Below are positions 1 to 9,994 of a stretch of DNA of 64,000 bases, piece after piece. Source of the stretch: Plasmopara viticola (Eukaryota; Oomycota; Peronosporomycetes; Peronosporales; Peronosporaceae); contig MBPM02000015.1 of assembly GCA_001695595.3 (NCBI GenBank), positions 186,001-250,000 of the forward strand, given 5' to 3'. A model generated the notes under the pieces. That model was not told the DNA's origin and did not search any database. It saw nothing but the letters and a program-made list of their open reading frames with translations. The number at the start of each line of letters is the position of its first letter. Positions within the stretch are counted from its first letter, which is position 1. The translations under genes and the position numbers were made by a program.

Positions 1-3000
1 CTATCATCTGCACGGCCCAATTTGAACTTGATTTTAAATCGCAACAGACTACAGACAATCTTGACATAGCCATCCAATGGATCCCACGATTTTTAATGCA
101 CCACTTTACACAGACCTTTTGGAGTCCATGATAGCGTGTCTTTTTGTTATGCACTTCACATAGAAGAGATGATGTCAAGAAGTGCCCGATAAGGCTGTTA
201 CTGCCATGCCCGTGGGTCTGTTCTTGTAGCGATCAGCGATTTTTGCGCCGCCTAATGTACGCGCTTGAGATTGTATTAAGCGATTTAACCGTTCCTTTTT
301 TTGGCACTTCGAATCCTTGTGTCCCTCAAAATTTATATGTAAACCTATAACTTTGTGGCCATAAGCTTTATAGCGCGAAATATACATACCGCGTCAAGAA
401 TAAGCTCCCCATCGTAAGCGTGCATAAAAGTTTATAAAATTCTGTTTATTTATCTTGGCCTTTCAGCGTTATGGTCAGTGTCTATGTCCACCTTGCTCTG
501 CTTATCAGCAAGGCCGTGCGCGTGGAAAAGCTTTGAAGGAGACCATGGGACTCCGGGGATTATAAGACGACCCACACAAATATTCTGTGCGTCGACTTCA
601 TCTTGAGGTGTACGTTGATGCGTGCTTCTTCATGTCCGTAAAAGACCTGATGAAACAGCTTTTAGTTTATCATAATAGCAACTCACCTTTTCCAATGGTA
701 CGTTTTCAATATCCAACAATACTTTATCCCTCTGAAATAGAGGTGTGAATTTTTCTTTCCGTCTTGGCCAAAAGGTTCTCCATGATTTTGGGTGGATGCA
801 ATCGCGTGGTTGCTCTACGAATTACACTCAATCGACATTTGTAAAGTCAAGTACCTGTTTCATATTAAATTTGATTTGTAGAAAAGTTTTTGCGAGCCTC
901 ACCTTCACTAGATTCCGGGTCATATGTGCTTCTAAAAGCTTATGGGTCTCTTTAGTGCCTAAGTCCACTTGTATAAGTATACTAAGCTGAGAAGCATTAT
1001 TCAATGCACATTGATTTATTGACAATTCGTCCGCCCACGGATAGGAAGCCTACCAATTAAAATGATACTCTTCCTGTCGACCATCTGTCCGAGGATGAGT
1101 ACTTAAATGCAACTCTAAGCAATTCACAAAGCACCTGCTCGCAACCGGTCCCTATTCGGTGGCATCGTGTCCGGATGGACATCACATATCAATACCGTAT
1201 CCATGAGTAGTCTTGCTGTTTATTCTCCAAATATGCTAAAAACGTGCCAAATGTAAATTGCTAAAGAAATAATCCTTTTGATTAAAAATCTATGGCTGCA
1301 CTAAATCCATGTTGCCATTTAACTTTTGACAAGCCAAAGGCAAAGTTAAAGCGGATGAACTTCCAGCAGTTCGTCGGCAGAAATGTTTTTCTTTCGGCGC
1401 CTAATCACCACTTATTGAAGCATCATATGCTTCCAAAATCGGTACGTTCTATAATCTTTGTTTGGAGCAACGACTCAAAGGTTTCCTAATTTTTTCTGTA
1501 GAAGAACTGATCGTCTGCCCACTCACGGCGATGCAACTCTAATTGCTGTGATGATGAAAACTATTAGAGGGTTGAAGCACATCGGCAAGCACATTAAATC
1601 GTTAGGCTTGATGTTAACGCAAAAGAAATGTTCCGCGGCGAATATTAACCATCTTGCCATTCTATAAAACAAGTGAGGCGAATCTATCGCCGTTCTCAGA
1701 GAAGCATTGGAAGACTAGACTACAAAGGCTCAGAGCCCAAAACTTCTACTCGGAGCTTTACCAATATATTATTGGTAAATTTCACAGCGGTTTGGCATCG
1801 TTCAGCAGCCCTAGCTGCCTGCGTTGGTGTGAGATGACTCGTCCATCATCTACTTTATATAGCAAATCGCAACAGATGGTGTCGTTTTAAGCATTGCAAA
1901 CGGTGCTAAGCTGATGTGACTCGCCTATTATAGCCACAACAGGTCCCTACAAAAGGTTTATCATCAAGAGCATTCTTGTGCCAGCTCTTCTTGGACCAGG
2001 GCTCAGTGGATAATCCACGACCCAAACCTTGTCATTATCCCATACAAGTTGCCGGAGCCAGAGACCGCTCAGCGATAAGCATCTCAGCTTCGACGTCACC
2101 GTCTTGTTTAAATTGTCGACAATGTCAAGGTCAGCGTGCTCGAGCGCGCGAAGTAGCCTGTTCATGACGTCTCTCACCACTGCAGTGCCTTGTCGTCTAG
2201 TTAGAATGATAAAAGAAGTCGTCGTTGTGTCCCAGTCAGATGACGAAAGCATTGTCAGACAAATATAGAGGAAACATGTTTCGGCAAGGTTGGGATTCCC
2301 TCTGCAATCTGGCTACCCTCTAGCTATTGTACAGGCACGTAGATTAGTGTATGATCTCTAAAATCGCAAATTGAACTTATTTTAGCAGCAGTGCATTCAA
2401 GAAAGATATATATATAAATGCAAGGCTCTACAATTTCTTCAAGAAAAACCGAATCGCGATCTCAGTGCTAAAAACACCTTAAAGCATAATTAAATTCTGA
2501 AAAAGTTTGTCTACCCGAAATACGTTCTAACAGGTGTTTCTTTTCATCAGCAATCCAAGACCGCATACCATAATTTGCTCCGCTCGCGTCCCATAACTCC
2601 TTCTGTTCGTACCACACCACTATTAATTAAATGAGAGATTAGTCTAATTAGAACTAACTGTGAGACCTCAAAATTCTATTTTTTCTAAACATATAATGAA
2701 AATGTATACTATAGAATGTCAGAAGTGTCCACGATCTTGTACTGCCTATCGCTATCTCCCTATTTTGCTGTGCAGAAGCCGTAACTTTCTCCGTCACCTT
2801 CTTGATAGTAACGGTTCTTGATCACCATTCAAAAGATGCCGTTTTGAGTGGCCTCCTGTCTGTAGTGGCCACTATTGCATTATGATTCACGTAGCTTGTC
2901 AAAGTTGCTGCTTTTGTAAAACTACAGCGATGTCCACTACTCTCCTATTGCAACGTTTGTTCTCTTAAATAGTAAAAGTTTTCGTCGTTTCCACCTTTTA

Positions 3001-3500
3001 CTGAAAATTCTAAAGCTAATTCATATTTTCGTAACCTAGACTTTTACTCATATACGTACAAATCAATCGCTTGCTTGTAAAGCCAGCGACTGCGTACCAA
3101 CTCTTGGTCAATGACGAGCTTTTCGCTAATCTTTGTAATTTGTTGTTTATTCGTCTCGAGATTTACGCTGTAATTTTTGTAAACATTCGTAAAAAGGGCT
3201 CACGATCTGGTACGCGAACTGACTGAACTCCTCGCCTAGCCAAATCTATCCACAAAAACTCCTTACTACCCAACTTTCGGTGGGTTCGTTGTGCGTCCTC
3301 TACACTCTACAGCACCGGCACAAATTCGACCACCTCTGCACCGTATCCACCAGCTACAAACTTGGCTACAGCTCCTCCTTCGTCTTCCATTTTCACTCCA
3401 ACCTCCATTCGATCCGCGCTGCTTTTCTGCTCTTCTGCTTTTCAGCTTTTTTGCATTTTTGTTCAATAGCCAATCAAATACCGAGAAGATGGTGTAGTAG
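1..3500. other. AT-rich gene-poor flank
   Basis: No convincing gene is visible. Open frames are short (under about 100 codons) and have no recognised domain. A stretch on the minus strand around 828-1025 weakly resembles the gag (UBN2-like) region of Copia retroelements, but the match is too short to call. There is a small TA microsatellite near 2408. The region looks like old, decayed repeat DNA. Confidence 0.5.
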
Positions 3501-3661
3501 TACTATAAAAAGGAGGGTGTGACAAAATCGCCGTTTGGTATATTTGCCGGTGCTTTCCTAGAGAGTGCTGCAACACGGGAGCAGCAGACATTACTGGACC
3601 TGGCCCCAACGGTCACCTGGTAACTTGTCGACCTGATGCGTCGTGTCGCCCGTGCCGCAAT

Positions 3662-4078
3662 GTGCTCGGTGTTCAAGCACCGCAAGGTATCGATTTCGAT
3701 GACTGGAGGACGATGATTGTCGAAGTCCCAGACACCCAAACGTGGCCGTCTGGTCACAGAAAGATTTATGCGTACCGTCAGCGGTGCGTCAAGATGGAAG
3801 AACAGCTCGATAGCTGGTCCTACGAATTTCCCGATGTTGGATACGCTCCCATACCTGCATTTCCGCACACGGTTGATTGCCATGCATTTCGACCCGGGAC
3901 CGTCGGTGCACAAGATCATGAAGTTGTCCTTGTGTCGAGGCGTGTGCTAGGACTGCCTGCGCACGCGCCGATGCCAGCAGGGTGGCCGGACAACCTCACG
4001 ATTTACATCGTTGACTTAGCACGTCAATGCGAATGCAACGAAGATTTAGGATCAAATAAAAAAAATCATCAGCATTAA
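3662..4078 (+). CDS. Hypothetical Cys-containing protein, uncertain
   Basis: I do not recognise this protein. The frame runs from the first ATG at 3662 to a TAA at 4076-4078 (138 residues), but it is open upstream to 3509 without an ATG, so the true start could lie in an unseen exon. The upstream extension is cysteine-rich. The C-terminal part also has spaced cysteines (CECNEDLGSN near the end). GC content and codon use are clearly higher than in the surrounding AT-rich, decayed DNA, which suggests a real or recently real coding segment. There is no signal peptide at the visible start, no membrane segment and no RxLR motif. It lies immediately left of the virus-like region but does not resemble any virus hallmark protein. 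It could be an isolated exon or a captured gene fragment. Confidence 0.35.
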   Translation: MLGVQAPQGIDFDDWRTMIVEVPDTQTWPSGHRKIYAYRQRCVKMEEQLDSWSYEFPDVGYAPIPAFPHTVDCHAFRPGTVGAQDHEVVLVSRRVLGLPAHAPMPAGWPDNLTIYIVDLARQCECNEDLGSNKKNHQH

Positions 4079-4249
4079 TGTAGATCGAGCAACAAATATT
4101 GTCTCACTTTGCAAGACCTACCGCATTCCTCGGCTTATTACGGTCTCCTGCATATACATGTCAAGTAATAAATGGCTCAACTTAGTCGCGTTCTGCACTA
4201 AATACAATACCGTTGGATGGTCTGCTAGAGCTGCAGTGCATTCTAGTCA

Positions 4250-4945
4250 GATGTCACTGCTCAGTTTGACAGTAATCGACAGAGTAAACTATCAATTGTA
4301 TTAGACGAAGCTTTTGACTCAATTGATCGATCTATAAACAATCAGATGAAGAGGTATATCATCGACGATCGCACGCAGATTGAACGCGAGGGTCTCGAAA
4401 CTTTTGAAGTCAACGACTACGCAGATTATGTAATCTTGACAAACAATGACTTTGGATCAATCATCGAAGCCATTGATCGTCGATATAGGTGTCTCATTGC
4501 CAGTGAAAGCCGTGTCGGTGATGAAACTTTTTTTATAACTGTTTCGATACTCTAGCTAATCTCGATGCGAGTCGTGACATCTTTCAGGACCTCGCGTGTG
4601 TTAGTTTGACAGGATTCAAGCCACAAGCATTCCCTCTCATGAAAAATAAGAAGGAACTAAAGACAAAGCAACCAACAGCGTGGTGAAGTGGCTCCTCGAT
4701 ATGCACGAGAAACCAAACGATAAAGAGGATGACGAAATCAAACGATCATCGACGTCTGAGTGGTATAGTATATACCGCAGATGGGCTGAAACGAGTAAAG
4801 ACTCCTGAATTAAGTCGTTTAATGTAGTTAGTGGATTTTTGAAGAATAAAAGATTAGACACCGAATCGAAAAATATTGATGATAGTGGCAAGCATTTGGA
4901 GTTCCGATATCGAATTTTTCACGACAGATCTTGGAAGTACAGCTA
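4250..4945 (+). pseudogene. D5-like primase/helicase, C-terminal remnant
   Basis: The reading starts in the frame that contains LDEAFDSID at about 4301, a Walker-B-like acidic motif. It continues through a TNNDF motif (about 4440, sensor-like Asn) and the IDRRYRCL arginine-finger motif (about 4470), which together mark the SF3 helicase core of D5-type viral helicase-primases. A frameshift near 4530 and stops near 4680 and 4806 break the frame. The conserved C-terminal winged part (WLLDMHEKPND, EWYSIYRRWAE) then continues to about 4945. The N-terminal primase half and the Walker A loop are absent upstream, so the gene is truncated as well as frameshifted. In living viruses this protein unwinds and primes the genome. 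Confidence 0.7.
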
Positions 4946-5089
4946 GCGCAGTACATCGAATAGAGAAATGATACCGGAGGTATCGGTAATCTGTTATTAC
5001 AAATGATAGTTTTTTAGTCATACGCAATGACAAAAAAACGGTTGAGCTAATACCGGATCTACTCAGCCTTAGCCCATCTGATGTGCCTC

Positions 5090-5512
5090 TGACATTAAAG
5101 TGATATGTTCTACCTCTATATTGGTGACGACCGCCGCATGTACACGTAAACTTCTCGACAAGACTACTTTTATTCACCTCGTTGTATTGCTTGCATTCCT
5201 CGGTTAGAGCTTCCTTATTGGCTTCTCAATATCTTTTTGTACTCTTTCTTTGTATTTCCTTTTCAATAGTCCAAGTGGAGGTACCTTATCCACACTAGTT
5301 CTCTTGAATTTGTTGATCCATAACGTTTCCAGCTGGTGTCCATCGGCAACCTCATACTGCTTGATCAATATGACCTCAACCTCGTATGAATCATACTTTC
5401 GGAAGTATGGATAGATTGCACTTTCGCTTATTCCTTTCCCTTCATCCCAACACTTGGAATTAAATTGATGCCCACTCATACGATATTTAAGTAAATTAAA
5501 AGTGAGACTCAC
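5090..5512 (-). pseudogene. GIY-YIG endonuclease-like protein, copy 1
   Basis: An open frame of 102 codons (5204-5512) carries the C-terminal half of a viral GIY-YIG nuclease domain: AIYPYFRKYD, LIKQYEV and the LETLWINK block, which holds the conserved Glu. The first half, with the GIY and YIG tyrosines, is missing or altered upstream of 5512. After a stop the frame continues, beyond 5177, into a CTCGGRHQYRG segment. That segment resembles the small zinc-ribbon tail (C-x-CGG ... H) usual for this viral subfamily. Copy 2 at 9145-9504 is more complete and has the same block order. Such nucleases act in viral genome recombination or as homing-type enzymes. The role here is lost. Confidence 0.55.
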
Positions 5513-5630
5513 ATCGCAAAAGTCGCTTTGACTACAAACGAATTAAGAAACTAAATTCATCGTGGCTAGTGATATACTTTTATAGTTTAAACCTCAAGAT
5601 CAAGCATAACTGAAGTTATTTCAATCACAA

Positions 5631-6076
5631 TCAGCCCCCTTTAATACGACGAGGAGTCATGGGAGGTGACATTATGTCAACGCCGCTAACCGATTTCACT
5701 ATTCCACGCAAAGGGCCGGCTTCAAGTCCAACCTCATTCGCAACACCGTCAAGAATAAACGAGGTAATTGGCTTCCTCTTATCTCTCAGGAAGCTACCGA
5801 TTCCTTTTGCAGCAGTTTGGTTCCATTCCACATACTTCCCCAGAAATCAGAGCCGCTTGAACCTGATTGATGAGTACGGAAAACTTCTTTGCAAGACATA
5901 TATAACGTCGTCCTTTTGCCCGCTTTGTGAGCCTTCACCAGCTTCTTACATTTTTCATGATGAATATGATGTGTGTGACCATTATATAATTGAGAATGAC
6001 TTAATTGAATGGGCTTACCATGTAGGACCTTTACAGCCTGCACGTGACTCAAATCGACGGCAAATTCCTTGTACAT
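5631..6076 (-). pseudogene. Small basic PLV-type protein remnant
   Basis: Two overlapping minus-strand frames join around 5790-5830 across a frameshift. The first part contains PIQLSHSQLYNGHTHHIHHE followed by a Lys-rich stretch (KKLVKAHKAGKR), and the second part ends in PPMTPRRIKGG. The pattern of a short basic N-terminal module, a Gly/Ser hinge and a hydrophobic amphipathic C-terminus resembles an unnamed small protein family I associate with polinton-like viruses and virophage relatives, possibly virion-internal. The family assignment is from memory and has no name. The neighbours are a nuclease and the D5 helicase remnant of the same element. Confidence 0.4.
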
Positions 6077-6539
6077 CTAAATTGAATGTCTGGATTTACC
6101 ATATACAGAGCGAGTGATAAAAACGTTGAAGATTCATAAATTTACACTCAGTCTGGATGAGATTAAACATGAAAATATTATTACTCGTGATATATGTATG
6201 GGAATCTAGAATGATAATATGTTGGATACTACGATAAACTTATACACCAGACAACTGATCAAACTTTACAAGGCCGGCGTTGCGAAACAACAATGGTCTG
6301 CAAATGAACTAATTTCCAATATTTATTATCCAACGAAATTTGGGGTTCAGAACTGGAGCATCATTGCGCTTCTGATGAGCATATGCACAAGCAAAGAGAG
6401 CCTCATAGCAACACTGAATGTCATGTGCAAATTAGTCAAATACCGATTTCGTGATGCTTTAAAGATTACAGTGTGATTCAAAAGGAAATGAGTAAGTAAA
6501 TCAAAGCTGCAAATCTGGACACAAACTGACGCCAGAGGT

Positions 6540-7370
6540 TGAGAAGAAGTACATCAGCTATAAAAAGCTAATGTTTGTCTCTGGTAAAACTGCAGAGGTG
6601 CTCACCGAAACGTTTGCTAAAATATATCTACCTAGATCTGAGTTTGAAGCGCTGGCAAAAGCAGATAGAACTGTTAACTTGAGGGTTGTTTTTGATTACG
6701 TCACATTATGATTGATAGTGCATTATCCACTTCGTTTGGTATGGCCGAGCAATATTCTCAGTTCAGAAAAAGGTGCGAATTCCCCCAAAGAAACAATTTT
6801 CATCTCAATGATTTCTAAACTGTCCGTCTCGTGGGACCACAAACGATTCATTTGCATAGCACCACGATAAGCTTGTTCAATTCCTTCCTCATATTCTTGG
6901 CTAATACGCAGCCAAGTAAGCTACTATGGCACATCTTCAGTCGACACTTGGGTGAGTACAAATTTTTAGATTCGAGCAATACGTTTAGTCGGGTTCTATC
7001 GAAGCTCTTTGTGAAGTACATTAGATAACCAATGTCAATGAATATGATCCGACACATTTCTGAATCTCATTTGATATAATCACCAACGTATGCTAGACTT
7101 ACCAATCGCGATAAAGATGGTCTAAATGCCACACTACTTTGCAGTACCATTACCTCTAACACGAGCTACAATAAGATCGCAAATCGTGCGAATGCTTTCG
7201 AAGTATCAATTAAAACAGACGTATCATACGACCACGAACCCAAGCCTCCAACAAAATCCGCTACAGGTCCGCTAAGCAGACCTAAAGATCGTTGGGAGCG
7301 CATATTCCATGGTGCTTTTACACCCACTGGCAGCATCAAAACACTTGAGATTGATATCTTCGAGATATAA
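6540..7370 (+). pseudogene. Unidentified virus-element ORF remnants
   Basis: Several open stretches on the plus strand succeed one another with stops between them. One runs to a TGA at 6709-6711 and contains KKYISYKKLMFVSGKTAEV. A 65-codon frame spans 6831-7028. A 95-codon open frame without an ATG runs 7086-7370 and contains RPKDRWERIFHGAFTPTGS. They read like pieces of one or two globular proteins of the inserted element. I do not recognise a family. Codon use in the 7086-7370 piece is smooth, so it was coding. Confidence 0.35.
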
Positions 7371-7469
7371 TTTTTTTGATATAATATACAAAGCAATCAT
7401 GGAGCAAAAATAGTAGAAACCATACCGAAAAGCTGGTCCATTCCATGTAAAAATTCATGGTCTCCAAGC

Positions 7470-7935
7470 TTGCTCAAAAAGCAACAAAACTCAAATAAAT
7501 ATAAAACAATGCTAGTATTCCGTGCATTCGTTAATTTTTGGCGTATGATCAAAGGAAATAAAAGCTTTGACATGGCGTTGTTTGACGATCTCGATGAGCC
7601 TGAGCGCGACTATATGAAATACAGCTTAAACAGATGCAAAATTACTTCACGCGGGTTCAAACTGCGTATAATTACCTTTTGAATAGTTTTGTCAAGCGTC
7701 TTAAGATGCTTGAAGGTGTAAAAAACACTGGCGATGATTCTCCACTGTTAAAAATGGAAAGAAGTCAATCCTTGACAAATCATACGGAAAAAATGTAATT
7801 TCGGCATTATACTATAGCCAAATCAAGGGTCTGGTGAAGCTTTAGACCTCTTAGATCTATTGAACATTAGAAGCTTTGACGTATCAAAGTATTTCGATGC
7901 TGTTTTTCTATTTGTTCCTTCGCAAGATGACTGAC
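7470..7935 (+). pseudogene. Unidentified helical protein remnant of the element
   Basis: A 70-codon frame (7470-7682) with MALFDDLDEPERDYMKYSLN is followed, in other frames, by KRLKMLEGVKNTGDDSP and LDLLDLLNIRSFDVSKYFD up to a stop near 7930. The conceptual product is a charged, helical protein. Comparable helical proteins of unknown function accompany capsid genes in protist dsDNA viruses, but I cannot name this one. At least three frameshifts or stops disrupt it. Confidence 0.3.
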
Positions 7936-8284
7936 ACTGATCTTCTAGCCGTAGTCATTTCTGGATGGTGCTACAGGGTTTGAATGATCTTCCTTGCCTG
8001 ATCCCTCGGTCTGCATTGCCCGAGGCATTAATTTTCCACTAATTTTCTTTCGTCGGTGCATTTATTTTCTTTTGGATGGTATATACAAGTAGATAGGAGG
8101 GGCTTTTCGACTATGTTTAATCCGACAATCAAGTGGCTACTCAGCAGATCCGATATTGATTTTCACAACCCATGGACTTCAATCAGTATGAATTTTTGCG
8201 CTAGGATCTGTATCCATATACTACTCGTGGCGAGCAATTTCTGCTCAGCGTCAAAATAGTAGCCTTAAATTCATATGACCAACT

Positions 8285-8725
8285 TCTTCTACTACAGCTA
8301 CTTATTCGATTACGGTCCCCGATGGCCCATATTCAGCAAGCGACATCAATAACTACCTTCAATATTGGTCTGTTCAGAACAATATTCAATTCGGTCCACA
8401 ACGCAATCGGTCAAGAATAACCCGGGCTACACTGCTGCAAGCGGCTTTCCGACAATTCCAGTCACCGCTTACACGCCTCAGCTCGAAACGGATAATGCTG
8501 CATTTGGAACTTTTATCGGGTTCAGCCCAGCTACATTTTCGCAGCTCAGATTACCAGCGTCTATGCAAGCCATAGTATTTTGACGCCTCAGATCGATCTT
8601 GTAGCTAGCGTTGTCGTCACTTGCTAGAATTTCAACAATCCGATCGCAAATAATATTCAAGTCTTGCAAACACTTGCAGGTGCAGGTGTTGAGTACGGGG
8701 GGCTGTAAATACCTCACATGCTAGC
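8285..8725 (+). pseudogene. Capsid/virion-surface type protein remnant
   Basis: The plus strand encodes, across frames, a Ser/Thr-rich start followed by YSITVPDGPYSASDINNYLQ (about 8300-8365), then PQLETDNAAFGTFIGFSPAT (about 8477-8540), SHSILTPQIDLVASVVV and NNIQVLQTLAGAGVEYGG near 8700. This order (an 'SDINNYLQ' motif, then a 'GFSPATFP' motif, then 'P-I-V-V', then a 'YGG' motif) is one I associate with a conserved virion protein of polinton-like viruses, a minor capsid or penton-like jelly-roll candidate. At least two frameshifts break it. The identification is moderate: the motifs are visible, the exact virion role is inferred. Confidence 0.5.
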
Positions 8726-9144
8726 CTATTGACCGATGCAGGGTACTAATAGCAAACTTACGCTGTCATTTCTGAATGAGATATGATACCCTTGGGGATT
8801 ATCAATACCAATCTTTGAATTCGCTTATTAATAAGGCAACGAAAGAGCATCACGGAAGCAGTAAATAATTACTGAGTTACTTTCCATTGCTGTTGATTTT
8901 TGTTTTAAAATGCTCAGATTGCCCTGCTCGTGTGTATCTGCCGCCACATTCACAATCGTATTTTTCGTTTTTTCTGCTCTAATATTTTCCTTATTTGCTG
9001 CTCGGTACTCTTTTTTCTTCTCGGTGATCTTTTGTTTGTTTTGCTCCCGCCATTCCTTTTTTTCTCGGCGGTCGTCTCTTTGTTCTGGCTGCGATATTTT
9101 TGGCTCTTCTCGGCGACCTTCTGTTTGCTCTGGTCGCGATATTG

Positions 9145-9504
9145 TTAAATCTTCTCTACGTTAGTTTGGAGACGTGCCTTCTTAGACAATTTATCAATAC
9201 GAATTGGATTATTTCGATTCACACAAGTCAATTTTGAGATCCACAGCTGCTCATAAGTCTTTAAGTGGCTGCGATCACAGACTTCATATTCCTCAATCAG
9301 AACCATTTTGAAGTGATCGATACAATGTTGCTTAAAGAATGGATAGGTTGCAACATCGGAACTTTTACCATCTAACCACTTCACGTAATCTCTTTTGTGG
9401 AACTTCCAACGTTGGTTCAATTCGTTGTTCAAAGTGCTTCCATCGTAACTTAGATCGCTCTGAGCTTGGAAAATCTTGTAGATAGTTCCAATCATGAATG
9501 CCAC
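9145..9504 (-). CDS. GIY-YIG endonuclease-like protein, copy 2 (intact frame)
   Basis: An unbroken 119-codon frame is the best preserved of the virus-like segment. It starts with MAFMIGTIYKI, giving the GIY-type tyrosine, then YDGST as the YIG-type motif. NELNQRWKFHKRDY carries the expected catalytic Arg and His, and YEQLWISKL carries the metal-binding Glu. The YPFFKQHCIDHFKMVLIEEY block is typical of giant-virus GIY-YIG proteins. The C-terminal zinc-ribbon tail seen in relatives is absent. It lies on the same strand as, and downstream of, the packaging-ATPase remnant. All catalytic positions I can identify are kept, so it may still have been expressed recently. Whether it is active is unknown. 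Confidence 0.6.
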   Translation of the reverse strand: MAFMIGTIYKIFQAQSDLSYDGSTLNNELNQRWKFHKRDYVKWLDGKSSDVATYPFFKQHCIDHFKMVLIEEYEVCDRSHLKTYEQLWISKLTCVNRNNPIRIDKLSKKARLQTNVEKI

Positions 9505-9572
9505 TTTAGTATCTTTCTATTTACCAATACATCTTCTATTAAGATAGACTTATATATTGCAGACTGGTTTGA

Positions 9573-9990
9573 TTACATTTTGTAGATCTTTCGATCGATG
9601 GTATCCATTAACATAGTGCGCATCTTCACGTCGGTAGCCTGCGTCCTTTTTGACTCCGTAACCAAGTCAATAAAGATTATCAATTCGCTTGTCTCGGAGT
9701 CGTATTCACTCATTGCTGGAACTTGGCCCTCTTTCAGACCTAAACGTTACTGATAGTGTCTTTAAGGCGATCGTAGAGTGTCTCGTCAGTCTTTGTACAC
9801 ACGACGATCTTCGTGAAGCATTTGCTTGAGAGAGCGATTATGTAGAAGAGGTGTAGAAAACGGTATTTGACTTTTCTGAACGTTTGGGAGAGGCCACGCT
9901 GGTGCAAAATGGGATCTCAATGGGCTTGTTCTTGGGTGACCGCTTCAGCTTTAATTTGGGGATAGACTCGTAGAGATTTTACATCTTATG
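9573..9990 (-). pseudogene. Viral genome-packaging ATPase remnant
   Basis: Read on the minus strand from about 9990. A lead-in with KLKLKRSPKNKPIEIPF stands where the ATPase N-terminus is expected. KIVVCTKTDETLYDRLKDT (about 9840-9780) matches the strand before the middle region. A 46-codon frame (9713-9573) holds ETSELIIFIDLVTESKR, which corresponds to the Walker-B region ('LIIFDDLVTEK') of FtsK/HerA-type packaging ATPases of PLVs and NCLDVs. The first acidic residue reads Ile instead of Asp. No Walker A lysine loop is recognisable, and the C-terminal third is gone. The gene is clearly dead. Confidence 0.5.
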
Positions 9991-9994
9991 TATA

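Noticed and set aside
1947..2268. Overlapping frames on both strands (101 codons minus, 79 plus)
   Set aside because: No recognisable motif and no start context; left unassigned as repeat debris.
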